Assembly: GCF_000217955.3 (NCBI RefSeq)
Contig: NZ_AFOY02000019.1
Location: forward strand, 248,001 to 312,000
Length of the DNA: 64,000 nucleotides
DNA from: Pseudomonas fluorescens HK44
GTDB lineage: Bacteria > Pseudomonadota > Gammaproteobacteria > Pseudomonadales > Pseudomonadaceae
Direction: 5' to 3'
The position numbers and the translations under genes are program-made. Under the pieces are notes generated by a model that saw nothing but the letters and a program-made list of their open reading frames with translations, had not been told where the DNA came from and made no database searches. Positions within the stretch are counted from its first letter, which is position 1. Each line of letters starts with the position of its first letter. This document shows positions 50,860 to 60,388 of this stretch, piece by piece.

Positions 50860-52236
50860 TTACACGGTGTGCAGGTACCAGTTGTACTCGAGGTCGGAGA
50901 TGGAGTGTTCGAACTCTTCCAGCTCGCTCTCTTTACAGGCGACAAAAATGTCGATGTATTTCGGATCGATGTACTTGGCCATGACTTCGCTGTCGTCCAG
51001 CTCGCGCAGTGCATCACGCAGGTTGTTCGGCAGGCTTTGCTCATTCTGCTCGTAGCTGTTGCCTTCGACGGGCGCGCCCGGCTCGATCTTGTTGGTCAGG
51101 CCGTGATGCACGCCTGCCAGGACCGACGCCATCAGCAGGTACGGGTTGGCATCAGCGCCAGCGACACGGTGCTCGATCCGTACTGCGTCGGACGAGCCAG
51201 TCGGTACGCGAATCGCCACCGTCCGGTTGTCCAGGCCCCAGCACGGCGAGTTCGGCACGTAGAACTGTGCGCCGAAACGACGGTACGAGTTGACGTTCGG
51301 GCAGAGGAAGGCCATCTGCGCCGGTAGGGTCTCGAGCACACCGCCGATCGCGTGACGCAGTGCGGCGTTCTGCTCGGGATCCTCACTGGCAAAAATATTC
51401 TTGCCGTCTTTATCAAGGATCGAGATGTGGACGTGCAGACCGTTACCCGCCTGGCCTGGGTAAGGCTTGGCCATGAAGGTGGTGTCCATCTCATGGTCGT
51501 AGGCGATGTTTTTGATCAGGCGCTTGAGCAGTACCGCGTAATCGCAGGCCTTGATCGGGTCGGCAACGTGGTGCAGGTTCACTTCGAACTGCGCCGGAGC
51601 ACTTTCCTTGACGATCGCGTCGGCAGGGATGCCTTGCTCTTTCGCACCTTCCAGAATGTCTTGCAGGCAGTCGACGTATTCGTCGAGGTCGTCGATCAGG
51701 TAAACCTGGGTCGAGTGTGGACGTTTGCCGGACACCGGCGAGCGTGGAGGTTGCGGCCGGCCATTCACGTTCTCCTGGTCGATCAGGTAAAACTCAAGCT
51801 CGAATGCGGCGCAGATGGTCAGGCCCATGTCGTCGAACTTGCGCACTACATTGGCCAGCACTTCACGCGGGTCGGCGAAGAACGGCTCGCCTTCGAGTTC
51901 GTGCATGGTCATCAACAGTTGCGCGGTAGGGCGCTTCTGCCAGGGTTCATTGCACAGGGTATTGGGGATTGGATAGCAGATTCGGTCAGCATCACCGATG
52001 TCCAGGCCAAGACCGGTGCTTTCCACCGTCGAGCCATTGATATCCAGAGCAAATAGAGAGGCCGGCAGGTTGATGCCTTTCTCGTAAACCTTGTGGAGGC
52101 TGGTGCGTTCGATGCGCTTGCCGCGCACCACACCATTCATATCCGCAATCAGAAGGTCAACGTACAGAACCTCAGGATGTTCCTTAAGGAACGCGTTCGC
52201 TTCGTTAAGCTGAACGGCACGCGGGGGTACCGACAT
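50860..52236 (-). CDS. spuI: Gamma-glutamylpolyamine synthetase SpuI (glutamine synthetase family)
   Basis: A 458-residue member of the glutamine-synthetase-like PuuA group. N-terminal LYVDLLIADMNGVVRGKRIE and the metal/ATP region AFELEFYLID, KPYPGQAGNGLHVHISILDK and RIEHRVAGADANPYLLMASV are intact. It ligates glutamate to a polyamine using ATP, and the divergent partner spuB does the same. No adenylylation tyrosine region of true GlnA is evident. It is transcribed away from spuA with a 278-base regulatory gap. Confidence 0.92.
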   Translation of the reverse strand: MSVPPRAVQLNEANAFLKEHPEVLYVDLLIADMNGVVRGKRIERTSLHKVYEKGINLPASLFALDINGSTVESTGLGLDIGDADRICYPIPNTLCNEPWQKRPTAQLLMTMHELEGEPFFADPREVLANVVRKFDDMGLTICAAFELEFYLIDQENVNGRPQPPRSPVSGKRPHSTQVYLIDDLDEYVDCLQDILEGAKEQGIPADAIVKESAPAQFEVNLHHVADPIKACDYAVLLKRLIKNIAYDHEMDTTFMAKPYPGQAGNGLHVHISILDKDGKNIFASEDPEQNAALRHAIGGVLETLPAQMAFLCPNVNSYRRFGAQFYVPNSPCWGLDNRTVAIRVPTGSSDAVRIEHRVAGADANPYLLMASVLAGVHHGLTNKIEPGAPVEGNSYEQNEQSLPNNLRDALRELDDSEVMAKYIDPKYIDIFVACKESELEEFEHSISDLEYNWYLHTV

Positions 52237-52342
52237 GATGCAACACCTTTGTTGTTAAAAATATCAATCATTGATCTTTTCAGATTCCAGTCAACCCGAA
52301 CGGCATGCCGAAGTCAAGCGAGGCCTTTTTTGCCCTAAAAAA

Positions 52343-52386
52343 GCGCTCCAAGGGCATTTTTGAGGCGCTTTGGGGCATTTTTATAC
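52343..52386. promoter_or_regulatory. Tandem direct repeat in the spuI-spuA gap
   Basis: GCGCTCCAAGGGCATTTTTG and, 22 bases on, GCGCTTTGGGGCATTTTTAT: GCGCT and GGGCATTTTT recur in the same order. Two helical turns apart, they could be tandem operator sites for polyamine control of spuI. They lie about 110 bases upstream of the spuI start. Confidence 0.45.
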
Positions 52387-52514
52387 CTTCGGGGTCTTTG
52401 GCGGCCGCAGGCTTGAGCGGGGCGTGTTGTATTTTTTACGGGGGTGTTGTGTAAAAAAATGAACAACGCTAAGCTCAAATCAAACCCATAACAGCAATAA
52501 TACCGGGGTGCTTC

Positions 52515-52865
52515 ATGTCTCGCCTGCCGTTAATCGGCGTCACCGACTGCTCAAGACAGATCGGTTTGCATGCTTATCACATCACCCGCGATAAGTACGT
52601 CCGCGCAGCGGCCACCGTTGCCAAGGGCCTGCCGTCGATACTTCCGTCCCAGGCGGAACTGCTCGATCCGACCGATATTATTGACGGTCTGGATGGCATC
52701 CTGTTTACCGGCTCTCCTTCCACTGTAGAACCTTTTCACTATAGCGGTCCTGCGAGTGCGCCGGGAACTGCTCATGATCCTGCACGCGACGCCACCATGC
52801 TTTCGTTGATTCGCGCCGGCAAGCATGCAGCACAACGCGACGCGGACGCGTCGAACAACGCCTGA
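52515..52865 (+). pseudogene. spuA: SpuA (gamma-glutamyl-GABA hydrolase) with large internal in-frame deletion
   Basis: A 116-codon frame whose first about 97 residues are a good class-I glutamine-amidotransferase-like (peptidase C26, PuuD/SpuA) start: SRLPLIGVTDCSRQIGLHAY, GLDGILFTGSPSTVEPFHYS and ASAPGTAHDPARDATMLSLI. It then jumps to AAQRDADASNNA, which resembles the family's C-terminal tail in pseudomonads as I recall it. The normal length is about 250-260 residues. The nucleophile elbow (GxCRG) and the His-Glu pair near the C-terminus are both missing, so it cannot hydrolyse gamma-glutamyl substrates. No frameshift is present. Confidence 0.78.
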
Positions 52866-52903
52866 CTTTTAAAGATGTCAGGACACTCAGCCCAGAGGCA
52901 TTT

Positions 52904-54262
52904 ATGAGTAACAACCTCGACCAGCTCACCGATTGGTTGAAAGACCACAAGATCACAGAAGTCGAATGCATGATTGGCGATTTGACGGGGATCACTCGCG
53001 GCAAGATCTCGCCGACCAACAAGTTCATTGCCGAAAAAGGCATGCGCCTGCCCGAGAGTGTGCTGTTGCAGACAGTGACAGGCGACTACGTCGAAGACGA
53101 CATCTATTACGAACTGCTCGACCCGGCTGACATCGACATGATCTGCCGCCCGGACTCGAACGCTGTGTTCCTGGTGCCATGGGCCATCGAGCCCACCGCG
53201 CAAGTGATTCACGACACCTACGACAAGCAGGGCAACCCGATCGAGCTGTCGCCGCGTAACGTGCTCAAGAAAGTCCTGAAGCTCTATTCCGACAAGGGCT
53301 GGCAGCCCATCGTGGCCCCGGAGATGGAGTTCTACCTGACCAAGCGTTGCGAAGACCCGGACTTCCCGTTGCAGCCGCCGATTGGCCGCTCCGGTCGCCC
53401 GGAAACCGGTCGTCAGTCGTTCTCCATTGAAGCGGCCAACGAATTCGACCCGCTGTTCGAAGACGTCTACGACTGGTGCGAACTGCAAGAGCTGGATCTG
53501 GACACGCTGATCCACGAAGACGGCACGGCGCAGATGGAGATCAACTTCCGTCACGGCGACGCGCTGTCCCTGGCCGACCAGATCCTGGTGTTCAAGCGCA
53601 CCATGCGCGAAGCGGCGCTCAAGCACGACGTGGCCGCGACCTTCATGGCCAAGCCGATGACCGGCGAGCCGGGCAGTGCAATGCACTTGCACCAGAGCAT
53701 CATCGACATCGAAAGCGGCAAAAACGTCTTCTCGAATGAAGACGGGACCATGAGCGAGCTGTTCCTGCACCACATCGGAGGCTTGCAGAAGTTCATCCCC
53801 GAGCTGTTGCCGCTGTTCGCGCCCAACGTCAACTCGTTCCGCCGCTTCCTGCCGGATACCTCGGCGCCGGTGAACGTGGAGTGGGGCGAAGAGAACCGCA
53901 CTGTCGGCCTGCGAGTCCCGGACGCAGGCCCGCAAAACCGTCGGGTGGAAAACCGCCTGCCGGGTGCCGATGCCAACCCTTACCTGGCGATCGCCGCGAG
54001 CCTGCTCTGCGGTTACATCGGCATGGTGGAAGGCATCAACCCGAGCGCACCGGTGGTTGGACGGGGTTATGAGCGACGCAATCTGCGTCTGCCGCTGACC
54101 ATCGAAGACGCACTGGAGCGCATGGAACACAGCGCGACCATCGAGAAGTATCTGGGCAAAAAATTCATCACTGGCTACGTCGCGGTCAAGCGGGCCGAGC
54201 ATGAAAACTTCAAGCGCGTGATCAGTTCGTGGGAGCGGGAGTTCCTGTTGTTCGCCGTCTGA
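52904..54262 (+). CDS. spuB: Gamma-glutamylpolyamine synthetase SpuB (glutamine synthetase family)
   Basis: A 452-residue paralogue of SpuI: WLKDHKITEVECMIGDLTGI, APEMEFYLTKRCEDPDFPLQ, KPMTGEPGSAMHLHQSIIDI and NRRVENRLPGADANPYLAIA. It carries the standard ATP, metal and glutamate positions. It glutamylates putrescine or other polyamines. It begins 38 bases after spuA and has 53 bases before spuC, so the three are co-transcribed. Confidence 0.93.
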   Translation: MSNNLDQLTDWLKDHKITEVECMIGDLTGITRGKISPTNKFIAEKGMRLPESVLLQTVTGDYVEDDIYYELLDPADIDMICRPDSNAVFLVPWAIEPTAQVIHDTYDKQGNPIELSPRNVLKKVLKLYSDKGWQPIVAPEMEFYLTKRCEDPDFPLQPPIGRSGRPETGRQSFSIEAANEFDPLFEDVYDWCELQELDLDTLIHEDGTAQMEINFRHGDALSLADQILVFKRTMREAALKHDVAATFMAKPMTGEPGSAMHLHQSIIDIESGKNVFSNEDGTMSELFLHHIGGLQKFIPELLPLFAPNVNSFRRFLPDTSAPVNVEWGEENRTVGLRVPDAGPQNRRVENRLPGADANPYLAIAASLLCGYIGMVEGINPSAPVVGRGYERRNLRLPLTIEDALERMEHSATIEKYLGKKFITGYVAVKRAEHENFKRVISSWEREFLLFAV

Positions 54263-54315
54263 TGCGCCGGGTGCGGCCCTGAACAACCGCACTCTCACCC
54301 AACCAGGAGAGCTTT

Positions 54316-55680
54316 ATGACCAGCAAGAACCCGCAAACCCGTGAATGGCAAACCTTGAGCCGCGAACACCACCTGGCGCCTTTCAGCGACTTCAAACAGC
54401 TGAAGGAGAAAGGCCCGCGGATCATCACCAACGCCAAGGGCGTTTACCTTTGGGACAGCGAAGGTAACAAGATCCTCGACGGCATGGCCGGTCTATGGTG
54501 CGTGGCCATCGGTTACGGTCGCGATGAGCTGGCCGATGCCGCCAGCAAACAGATGCGCGAGCTGCCTTATTACAACCTGTTCTTCCAGACCGCCCACCCG
54601 CCGGTACTGGAGCTGGCCAAGGCCATCTCGGACATCGCGCCAGAAGGCATGAACCACGTGTTCTTCACCGGTTCCGGCTCCGAAGGCAACGACACCATGC
54701 TGCGCATGGTTCGCCACTACTGGGCGATCAAGGGCCAGCCGAAGAAGAAGGTCATCATCAGCCGCAAAAACGGTTACCACGGTTCGACCGTGGCCGGCGC
54801 CAGCCTGGGCGGCATGACTTACATGCACGAACAGGGCGACTTGCCGATCCCGGGCATCGTTCACATCCCGCAGCCGTACTGGTTCGGTGAAGGGGGCGAC
54901 ATGAGCCCTGAAGAGTTCGGTATCTGGGCCGCCAACCAGTTGGAAGAAAAGATTCTCGAACTCGGCGTCGACACGGTCGGTGCGTTCATTGCCGAGCCGA
55001 TTCAGGGCGCCGGCGGCGTGATCATTGCGCCAGACAGCTACTGGCCGCGCATCAAGGAAATCCTCGCCAAGTACGACATCCTGTTCGTTGCGGACGAGGT
55101 GATCTGTGGTTTCGGTCGTACCGGCGAATGGTTCGGCAGCGATTTCTACGGCCTCAAGCCCGACATGATGACCATCGCCAAAGGCCTGACGTCCGGCTAC
55201 ATCCCGATGGGTGGGCTGATCGTGCGTGATGAAGTGGTCGATGTGCTGAACGAAGGGGGCGACTTCAACCACGGCTTCACCTATTCCGGGCACCCGGTCG
55301 CCGCTGCGGTGGCACTGGAAAACATCCGTATTCTGCGCGAAGAGAAAATTATCGAGCACGTCCGTGCAGAAACGGCACCTTATTTGCAAAAGCGTCTACG
55401 GGAACTGAACGATCACCCGCTGGTGGGTGAAGTTCGTGGGGTAGGTCTGTTGGGGGCTATCGAACTGGTTCAGGACAAGGCGACCCGTGCGCGGTATGTC
55501 GGCAAAGGTGTTGGCATGATCTGCCGGCAGTTCTGTTTCGACAACGGGCTGATCATGCGTGCCGTCGGCGACACCATGATCATCGCTCCGCCACTGGTCA
55601 TCACCAAGGCCGAGATCGATGAACTGGTGACCAAGGCGCGCAAGTGCCTGGACCTGACTCTGAGTGCGCTGCAAAGCTAA
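54316..55680 (+). CDS. spuC: Putrescine-pyruvate aminotransferase
   Basis: A 454-residue class-III aminotransferase. The PLP aspartate is in FVADEVICGFGRTGEWFGSD and the Schiff-base lysine in MMTIAKGLTSGYIPMGGLIV (about residue 287). The N-terminal TLSREHHLAPFSDFKQLKEK is characteristic of SpuC. It transfers an amino group from putrescine to pyruvate to give 4-aminobutyraldehyde. CAGGAGAGCTTT precedes the ATG. A hairpin follows the stop. Confidence 0.95.
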   Translation: MTSKNPQTREWQTLSREHHLAPFSDFKQLKEKGPRIITNAKGVYLWDSEGNKILDGMAGLWCVAIGYGRDELADAASKQMRELPYYNLFFQTAHPPVLELAKAISDIAPEGMNHVFFTGSGSEGNDTMLRMVRHYWAIKGQPKKKVIISRKNGYHGSTVAGASLGGMTYMHEQGDLPIPGIVHIPQPYWFGEGGDMSPEEFGIWAANQLEEKILELGVDTVGAFIAEPIQGAGGVIIAPDSYWPRIKEILAKYDILFVADEVICGFGRTGEWFGSDFYGLKPDMMTIAKGLTSGYIPMGGLIVRDEVVDVLNEGGDFNHGFTYSGHPVAAAVALENIRILREEKIIEHVRAETAPYLQKRLRELNDHPLVGEVRGVGLLGAIELVQDKATRARYVGKGVGMICRQFCFDNGLIMRAVGDTMIIAPPLVITKAEIDELVTKARKCLDLTLSALQS

Positions 55681-55691
55681 GTGCTAGGCTC

Positions 55692-55722
55692 TGAGCGAGG
55701 TCCGTGGCTGGCACTTCGCTCA
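55692..55722 (+). repeat. Hairpin in the spuC-spuD gap
   Basis: TGAGCGA pairs with TCGCTCA across 17 bases, without a following T run. It could be an mRNA-end or processing element between catabolic and transport genes. Confidence 0.45.
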
Positions 55723-55865
55723 GGGCGCACAAAGGACGGGTCTTTCCTTGAAAGCCTGCCTTGTAACTTGCCAGACTATCCGCTGTTTGAGTTGCCAAGG
55801 AATCGGCCGCTGGATCTTGGTTCACAAAAAAAATGTGGTTAAAAAGAATAATTGGAGCATTACGC

Positions 55866-56975
55866 ATGAAGGCATTAGGTTTGAAGAAAACTGGCAAGAC
55901 CCTGCTCGCCTTGTCCCTGATGGGCGTGATGGCTGGGGCAGCCCAGGCCGACGATAAAGTCCTGCACGTTTACAACTGGTCCGACTACATCGCACCGGAC
56001 ACCATCGCGAACTTTGAAAAAGAGTCCGGGATCAAGGTCGTCTACGATGTGTTCGACAGTAACGAAACCCTTGAGGCGAAGTTGCTGGCCGGCAAATCCG
56101 GTTATGACGTGGTGGTGCCCTCCAACAACTTCCTGGCCAAACAGATCAAGGCTGGTGTTTACCAGGAGCTGGACAAGTCCAAGCTGTCCAACTACGGCAA
56201 CCTGAACAAGTCGCTGCTCAAGGCGGTTTCCGTCAGTGACCCGGACAACAAACATGCCTTCCCTTACATGTGGGGCTCGATCGGTATCGGTTACAACCCG
56301 GAGAAGGTCAAGGCCGCGCTGGGCGTCGACAAAATCGATTCCTGGGATGTCGTGCTCAAGCCAGAGAACCTCGCCAAGCTCAAGGGCTGCGGCGTGAGTT
56401 TCCTCGATTCGCCGACCGAAATGCTGCCGGTCGCCCTGCATTACCTGGGCCTGCCAACCGACAGCCAGAAAAAGGAAGATCTGAAGAAGGCTGAAGAGCT
56501 GTTCCTGAAGATTCGTCCTTCGGTCACCTACTTCCACTCGTCCAAGTACATCTCCGACCTTGCCAACGGCAACATCTGCGTAGCCGTCGGCTACTCGGGT
56601 GACGTCCAGCAGGCCAAAACCCGTGCCGCCGAAGCCGGTGACAAGGTAAAAGTCAGCTACGCCATTCCAAAAGAAGGCGCCGGCAGCTTCTACGACATGG
56701 TCGCTATCCCTAAAGATGCGGAAAACGTCGAGGGTGCCTACAAGTTCATGAACTACCTGTTGCAGCCGAAAGTGATGGCTGAAATCACCGACGCCGTGCG
56801 TTTCCCTAACGGTAATGCCGAAGCCACTCAGTACGTGAACAAGGAAATCACCTCGGATCCGGGCATCTATCCATCGGCAGACGTGCAGGCCAAGCTCTAT
56901 GCGATCGCCGATCTGCCAGCCGCCACTCAGCGTGAGCTGACCCGTAGCTGGACCAAGATCAAATCCGGTAAATAA
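55866..56975 (+). CDS. spuD: Putrescine-binding periplasmic protein SpuD
   Basis: A 369-residue binding protein of the PotF/PotD group. Signal peptide MKALGLKKTGKTLLALSLMG then AQADDKVLHVYNWSDYIAPD. Polyamine contacts lie in VLHVYNWSDYI, FDSNETLEAKLLAGKSGYDV, and SSKYISDLANGNICVAVGYS. The ATG at 55866 follows TTGGAGCATT. It is first of the spuDEFGH set. Paralogue SpuE follows, about two thirds identical in the parts I compared. In P. aeruginosa SpuD prefers putrescine. Confidence 0.94.
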   Translation: MKALGLKKTGKTLLALSLMGVMAGAAQADDKVLHVYNWSDYIAPDTIANFEKESGIKVVYDVFDSNETLEAKLLAGKSGYDVVVPSNNFLAKQIKAGVYQELDKSKLSNYGNLNKSLLKAVSVSDPDNKHAFPYMWGSIGIGYNPEKVKAALGVDKIDSWDVVLKPENLAKLKGCGVSFLDSPTEMLPVALHYLGLPTDSQKKEDLKKAEELFLKIRPSVTYFHSSKYISDLANGNICVAVGYSGDVQQAKTRAAEAGDKVKVSYAIPKEGAGSFYDMVAIPKDAENVEGAYKFMNYLLQPKVMAEITDAVRFPNGNAEATQYVNKEITSDPGIYPSADVQAKLYAIADLPAATQRELTRSWTKIKSGK

Positions 56976-56993
56976 GCCGGTTTGAGGCAATAA

Positions 56994-57028
56994 CCTGTTG
57001 CCGTCGTCGCTCTGGCGGCGGCAACAGG
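56994..57028 (+). repeat. Stable hairpin between spuD and spuE
   Basis: CCTGTTGCCG at 56994-57003 pairs perfectly with CGGCAACAGG at 57019-57028. No T tract follows. It could stabilise the spuD 3' end or partly end transcription so that SpuD exceeds downstream products. Confidence 0.65.
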
Positions 57029-57162
57029 AATAATTAAATGACAGAAAGTTTTGCTGGAAAGGTTTATCGAGGGTAAGTTGCGCGCCGGTTTTGTTGCCAG
57101 GCAGCCACGGCTGTCACGTAACGCTGGGCAACTTGGGCCCAACTATTTTAGAGGACCTTCAC

Positions 57163-58257
57163 TTGCCTGTTTCTTTATTTCGCAACGCCATGCTGATTGG
57201 CGCCGGCCTGACGCTTGCCGTCAGTGTTCAAGCGGCGTCCACCGTGCATATTTATAACTGGTCGGATTACATCGGGCAGACCACCCTCACCGATTTCGAA
57301 AAAGCCACTGGCGTCAAGCCGGTGTACGACGTGTTCGACTCCAACGAAACCCTGGAAGGCAAGTTGCTGGCCGGGCACACAGGTTATGACGTGGTCGTGC
57401 CGTCCAATCACTTCCTGGGCAAGCAGATCAAGGCCGGGGCGTTCCAGAGGCTCGACAAATCGCAGCTGCCGAACTACTCCAACCTTGATCCGGTGCTGCT
57501 CAAGCGCCTGGAGATGAACGACCCTGGCAACCAATATGCCGTGCCTTACCTGTGGGGCACCAACGGCATCGGTTACAACGTCGACAAGGTCAAGGCAGTA
57601 CTGGGTGTCGACAAGATCGATTCCTGGGCCATGCTGTTCGAGCCCGAGAACATCAAGAAGCTCAACAGCTGTGGCGTGGCCTTCCTCGACTCGGCCGACG
57701 AAATGCTGCCGACGGTCCTGAACTACATGGGCCTGAACGCCAACAGCACCAACCCGGACGACTACCAAAAGGCTGAAGCCAAGTTGCTGGCCGTACGGCC
57801 TTATGTGACCTACTTCCACTCGTCCAAATACATCTCGGACCTGGCCAACGGCGACATCTGTGTCGCGGTCGGTTTCTCCGGGGATATTTTCCAGGCCAAG
57901 GCCCGTGCTGTTGAAGCCGGCAAAGGCGTGAAGGTTGCCTACGCGATTCCCAAAGAGGGTGGCGCGTTGTGGTTCGACATGTTGGCGATCCCCAAGGACT
58001 CCAGCAACGTCAAGGAAGCCCACGCCTTTATCAATTACGTGCTCAAACCTGAAGTGATTGCTCAGGTCAGTGACGTCGTCGGCTACGCCAACCCGAACCC
58101 GGGCTCGGACAAGTTGATGGAGCAGTCGATTCGCACCGACGAATCGGTGTATCCACCGCAAGCGGTCCTCGACAAGACTTACGTGTCGGTCGAGTTGCCG
58201 CCGAAGATTCAACGTTTGATGACCCGCAGCTGGACCAAGGTCAAGTCGGGTAAATAG
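57163..58257 (+). CDS. spuE: Polyamine (spermidine)-binding periplasmic protein SpuE
   Basis: A 364-residue paralogue of SpuD. I start it at a TTG with GAGGACC in front, giving MPVSLFRNAMLIGAGLTLAV and then SVQAASTVHIYNWSDYIG. ATG-only starts either lose part of the signal peptide (57190) or lie before an odd leader. Polyamine contacts resemble SpuD (GYDVVVPSNHFLGKQIKAGA). In P. aeruginosa SpuE prefers spermidine. Confidence 0.88.
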   Translation: MPVSLFRNAMLIGAGLTLAVSVQAASTVHIYNWSDYIGQTTLTDFEKATGVKPVYDVFDSNETLEGKLLAGHTGYDVVVPSNHFLGKQIKAGAFQRLDKSQLPNYSNLDPVLLKRLEMNDPGNQYAVPYLWGTNGIGYNVDKVKAVLGVDKIDSWAMLFEPENIKKLNSCGVAFLDSADEMLPTVLNYMGLNANSTNPDDYQKAEAKLLAVRPYVTYFHSSKYISDLANGDICVAVGFSGDIFQAKARAVEAGKGVKVAYAIPKEGGALWFDMLAIPKDSSNVKEAHAFINYVLKPEVIAQVSDVVGYANPNPGSDKLMEQSIRTDESVYPPQAVLDKTYVSVELPPKIQRLMTRSWTKVKSGK

Positions 58258-58328
58258 TGACAAAGGCTCAGACTATCCAAGGTTCGCCTGTATTGGGTGA
58301 ACTGCAAATTTTGTTGGGAGTTTCGTAA

Positions 58329-59471
58329 ATGGCAGTTGCCTCCGGCGCCTATAAGAAAGCCCTCGAGGGCGACCAGACACCGAAACAGGTGTTGGTCAAA
58401 ATCGACCGGGTCACGAAGAAGTTCGACGAGACGATTGCCGTGGACGATGTGTCCCTGGAAATCAGGAAAGGCGAGATCTTTGCCCTGCTCGGCGGTTCGG
58501 GATCGGGCAAATCGACCTTGCTGCGCATGCTCGCAGGTTTCGAACGGCCCACGGAGGGGCGCATTTTCCTCGACGGCGTGGACATCACCGAGATGCCGCC
58601 GTACGAGCGGCCGATCAACATGATGTTCCAGTCCTACGCCTTGTTTCCGCACATGACTGTGGCGCAGAACATCGCTTTCGGCCTGAAGCAGGACAAGATT
58701 CCGGCGGCTGAAGTCGACGCCCGTGTGACCGAAATGCTCAAGCTGGTGCAGATGAGCCAGTACGCCAAGCGCAAGCCGCACCAGCTTTCTGGCGGTCAGC
58801 GTCAGCGTGTTGCGCTGGCCCGCTCGTTGGCCAAGCGTCCGAAGCTGCTGCTGCTCGACGAGCCGATGGGCGCGCTGGACAAGAAATTGCGTTCGCAGAT
58901 GCAGCTCGAACTGGTGGAAATCATCGAGCGCGTCGGTGTGACCTGCGTCATGGTGACCCACGACCAGGAAGAGGCCATGACCATGGCCGAGCGCATCGCG
59001 ATCATGCACCTGGGCTGGATCGCCCAGATCGGCAGCCCGATCGACATCTACGAAACCCCGACCAGCCGCCTGGTCTGTGAGTTCATTGGCAACGTCAACA
59101 TCTTCGAAGGTGAAGTGGTGGACGACGCCGAGGGCCATGCGCTGATTACCTGCAAGGACCTGGATCGCAACATCTACGTTGGCCACGGCATCAGTACTTC
59201 GGTGCAAGACAAGTCGGTGACCTATGCGATTCGTCCGGAAAAACTGCTGGTCACGGCAGAAATGCCGACCTGCGAACACAACTGGTCGAGCGGCAAGGTG
59301 CATGACATCGCCTACCTCGGTGGCCACTCGGTGTTCTACGTCGAACTGCCAAGCGGCAAAGTCGTGCAGTCGTTCGTGGCCAACGCCGAACGTCGCGGCC
59401 AGCGTCCTACCTGGGGCGATCAGGTCTACGTCTGGTGGGAGGATGACAGCGGCGTGGTACTGCGCTCATGA
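58329..59471 (+). CDS. spuF: Polyamine ABC transporter ATPase SpuF
   Basis: A 380-residue ATPase of the PotA/PotG group. Walker A GGSGSGKST (about residues 54-62), signature LSGGQRQRVALARSL, Walker B LLLLDEPMGALD, and a C-terminal TOBE regulatory domain from about residue 290. It energises SpuGH. The stop overlaps the spuG start (ATGA). Confidence 0.95.
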   Translation: MAVASGAYKKALEGDQTPKQVLVKIDRVTKKFDETIAVDDVSLEIRKGEIFALLGGSGSGKSTLLRMLAGFERPTEGRIFLDGVDITEMPPYERPINMMFQSYALFPHMTVAQNIAFGLKQDKIPAAEVDARVTEMLKLVQMSQYAKRKPHQLSGGQRQRVALARSLAKRPKLLLLDEPMGALDKKLRSQMQLELVEIIERVGVTCVMVTHDQEEAMTMAERIAIMHLGWIAQIGSPIDIYETPTSRLVCEFIGNVNIFEGEVVDDAEGHALITCKDLDRNIYVGHGISTSVQDKSVTYAIRPEKLLVTAEMPTCEHNWSSGKVHDIAYLGGHSVFYVELPSGKVVQSFVANAERRGQRPTWGDQVYVWWEDDSGVVLRS

Positions 59472-60388
59472 ACACGCAAAAGCTCAAACGCCAACTCAGT
59501 CGAATAATTCCCGCGGGTCGTCATCTGGTCATCGGGGTTCCGTTTATTTGGCTGTTCATGTTCTTCATGCTGCCGTTCTTCATCGTCCTGAAGATCAGCT
59601 TTGCCGAAGCCGACGTGGCGATTCCGCCGTACACCGAGATTTACAGCTACGTCGATCAGAAGGTCCAGTTGCTGCTGAACCTAGGCAACTACACGATGCT
59701 GGGCGGCGACGAGTTGTACATCGCGGCCTACTTCGGCTCGTTGAAAATGGCATTTTTCAGCACCCTTCTCTGTTTGCTCATCGGCTACCCGATGGCCTAC
59801 GCCATCGCCAGTGCCCGTAAAGAAGTGCAAACGGTGCTGGTGCTGCTGATCATGATGCCGACCTGGACCGCCATCCTGATCCGTGTGTATGCGTGGATGG
59901 GCATCCTCAGCAACAACGGCCTGCTCAACGGCTTCCTGATGTCGATGGGCTGGATCAACGAGCCGCTGCAGATCCTCAACACCAACCTGGCGGTCTATAT
60001 CGGCGTGGTCTATTCGTACCTGCCGTTCATGATCCTGCCGCTGTACGCCAACCTGGTGAAGCACGACAACAGTTTGCTGGAAGCCGCTTCGGACCTGGGT
60101 TCGAGTACCTTCAACAGCTTCTGGAAGATCACTGTCCCGTTATCGAAAAACGGCATCATCGCAGGCGCAATGCTGGTGTTCATCCCGGTGGTCGGTGAGT
60201 TCGTGATCCCGGAACTGCTCGGCGGCCCGGAAACCCTGATGATCGGTAAAGTGCTCTGGCAAGAGTTCTTCAACAACCGCGACTGGCCGGTGGCGTCCGC
60301 CCTGGCGGTGGTGATGCTGGCGATCCTGATTGTGCCGATCATCCTGTTCAACCGCAGTCAGGCCAAGGAAATGGAGGGTAAAGAATGA
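59468..60388 (+). CDS. spuG: Polyamine ABC transporter permease SpuG
   Basis: A 306-residue inner-membrane permease with six hydrophobic helices. The EAA loop is LLEAASDLGSSTFNSFWKIT with VPLSKNGIIAGAMLV. The PotH-like order after the ATPase and before spuH supports the name. It overlaps both neighbours by four bases. Confidence 0.94.
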   Translation: MNTQKLKRQLSRIIPAGRHLVIGVPFIWLFMFFMLPFFIVLKISFAEADVAIPPYTEIYSYVDQKVQLLLNLGNYTMLGGDELYIAAYFGSLKMAFFSTLLCLLIGYPMAYAIASARKEVQTVLVLLIMMPTWTAILIRVYAWMGILSNNGLLNGFLMSMGWINEPLQILNTNLAVYIGVVYSYLPFMILPLYANLVKHDNSLLEAASDLGSSTFNSFWKITVPLSKNGIIAGAMLVFIPVVGEFVIPELLGGPETLMIGKVLWQEFFNNRDWPVASALAVVMLAILIVPIILFNRSQAKEMEGKE

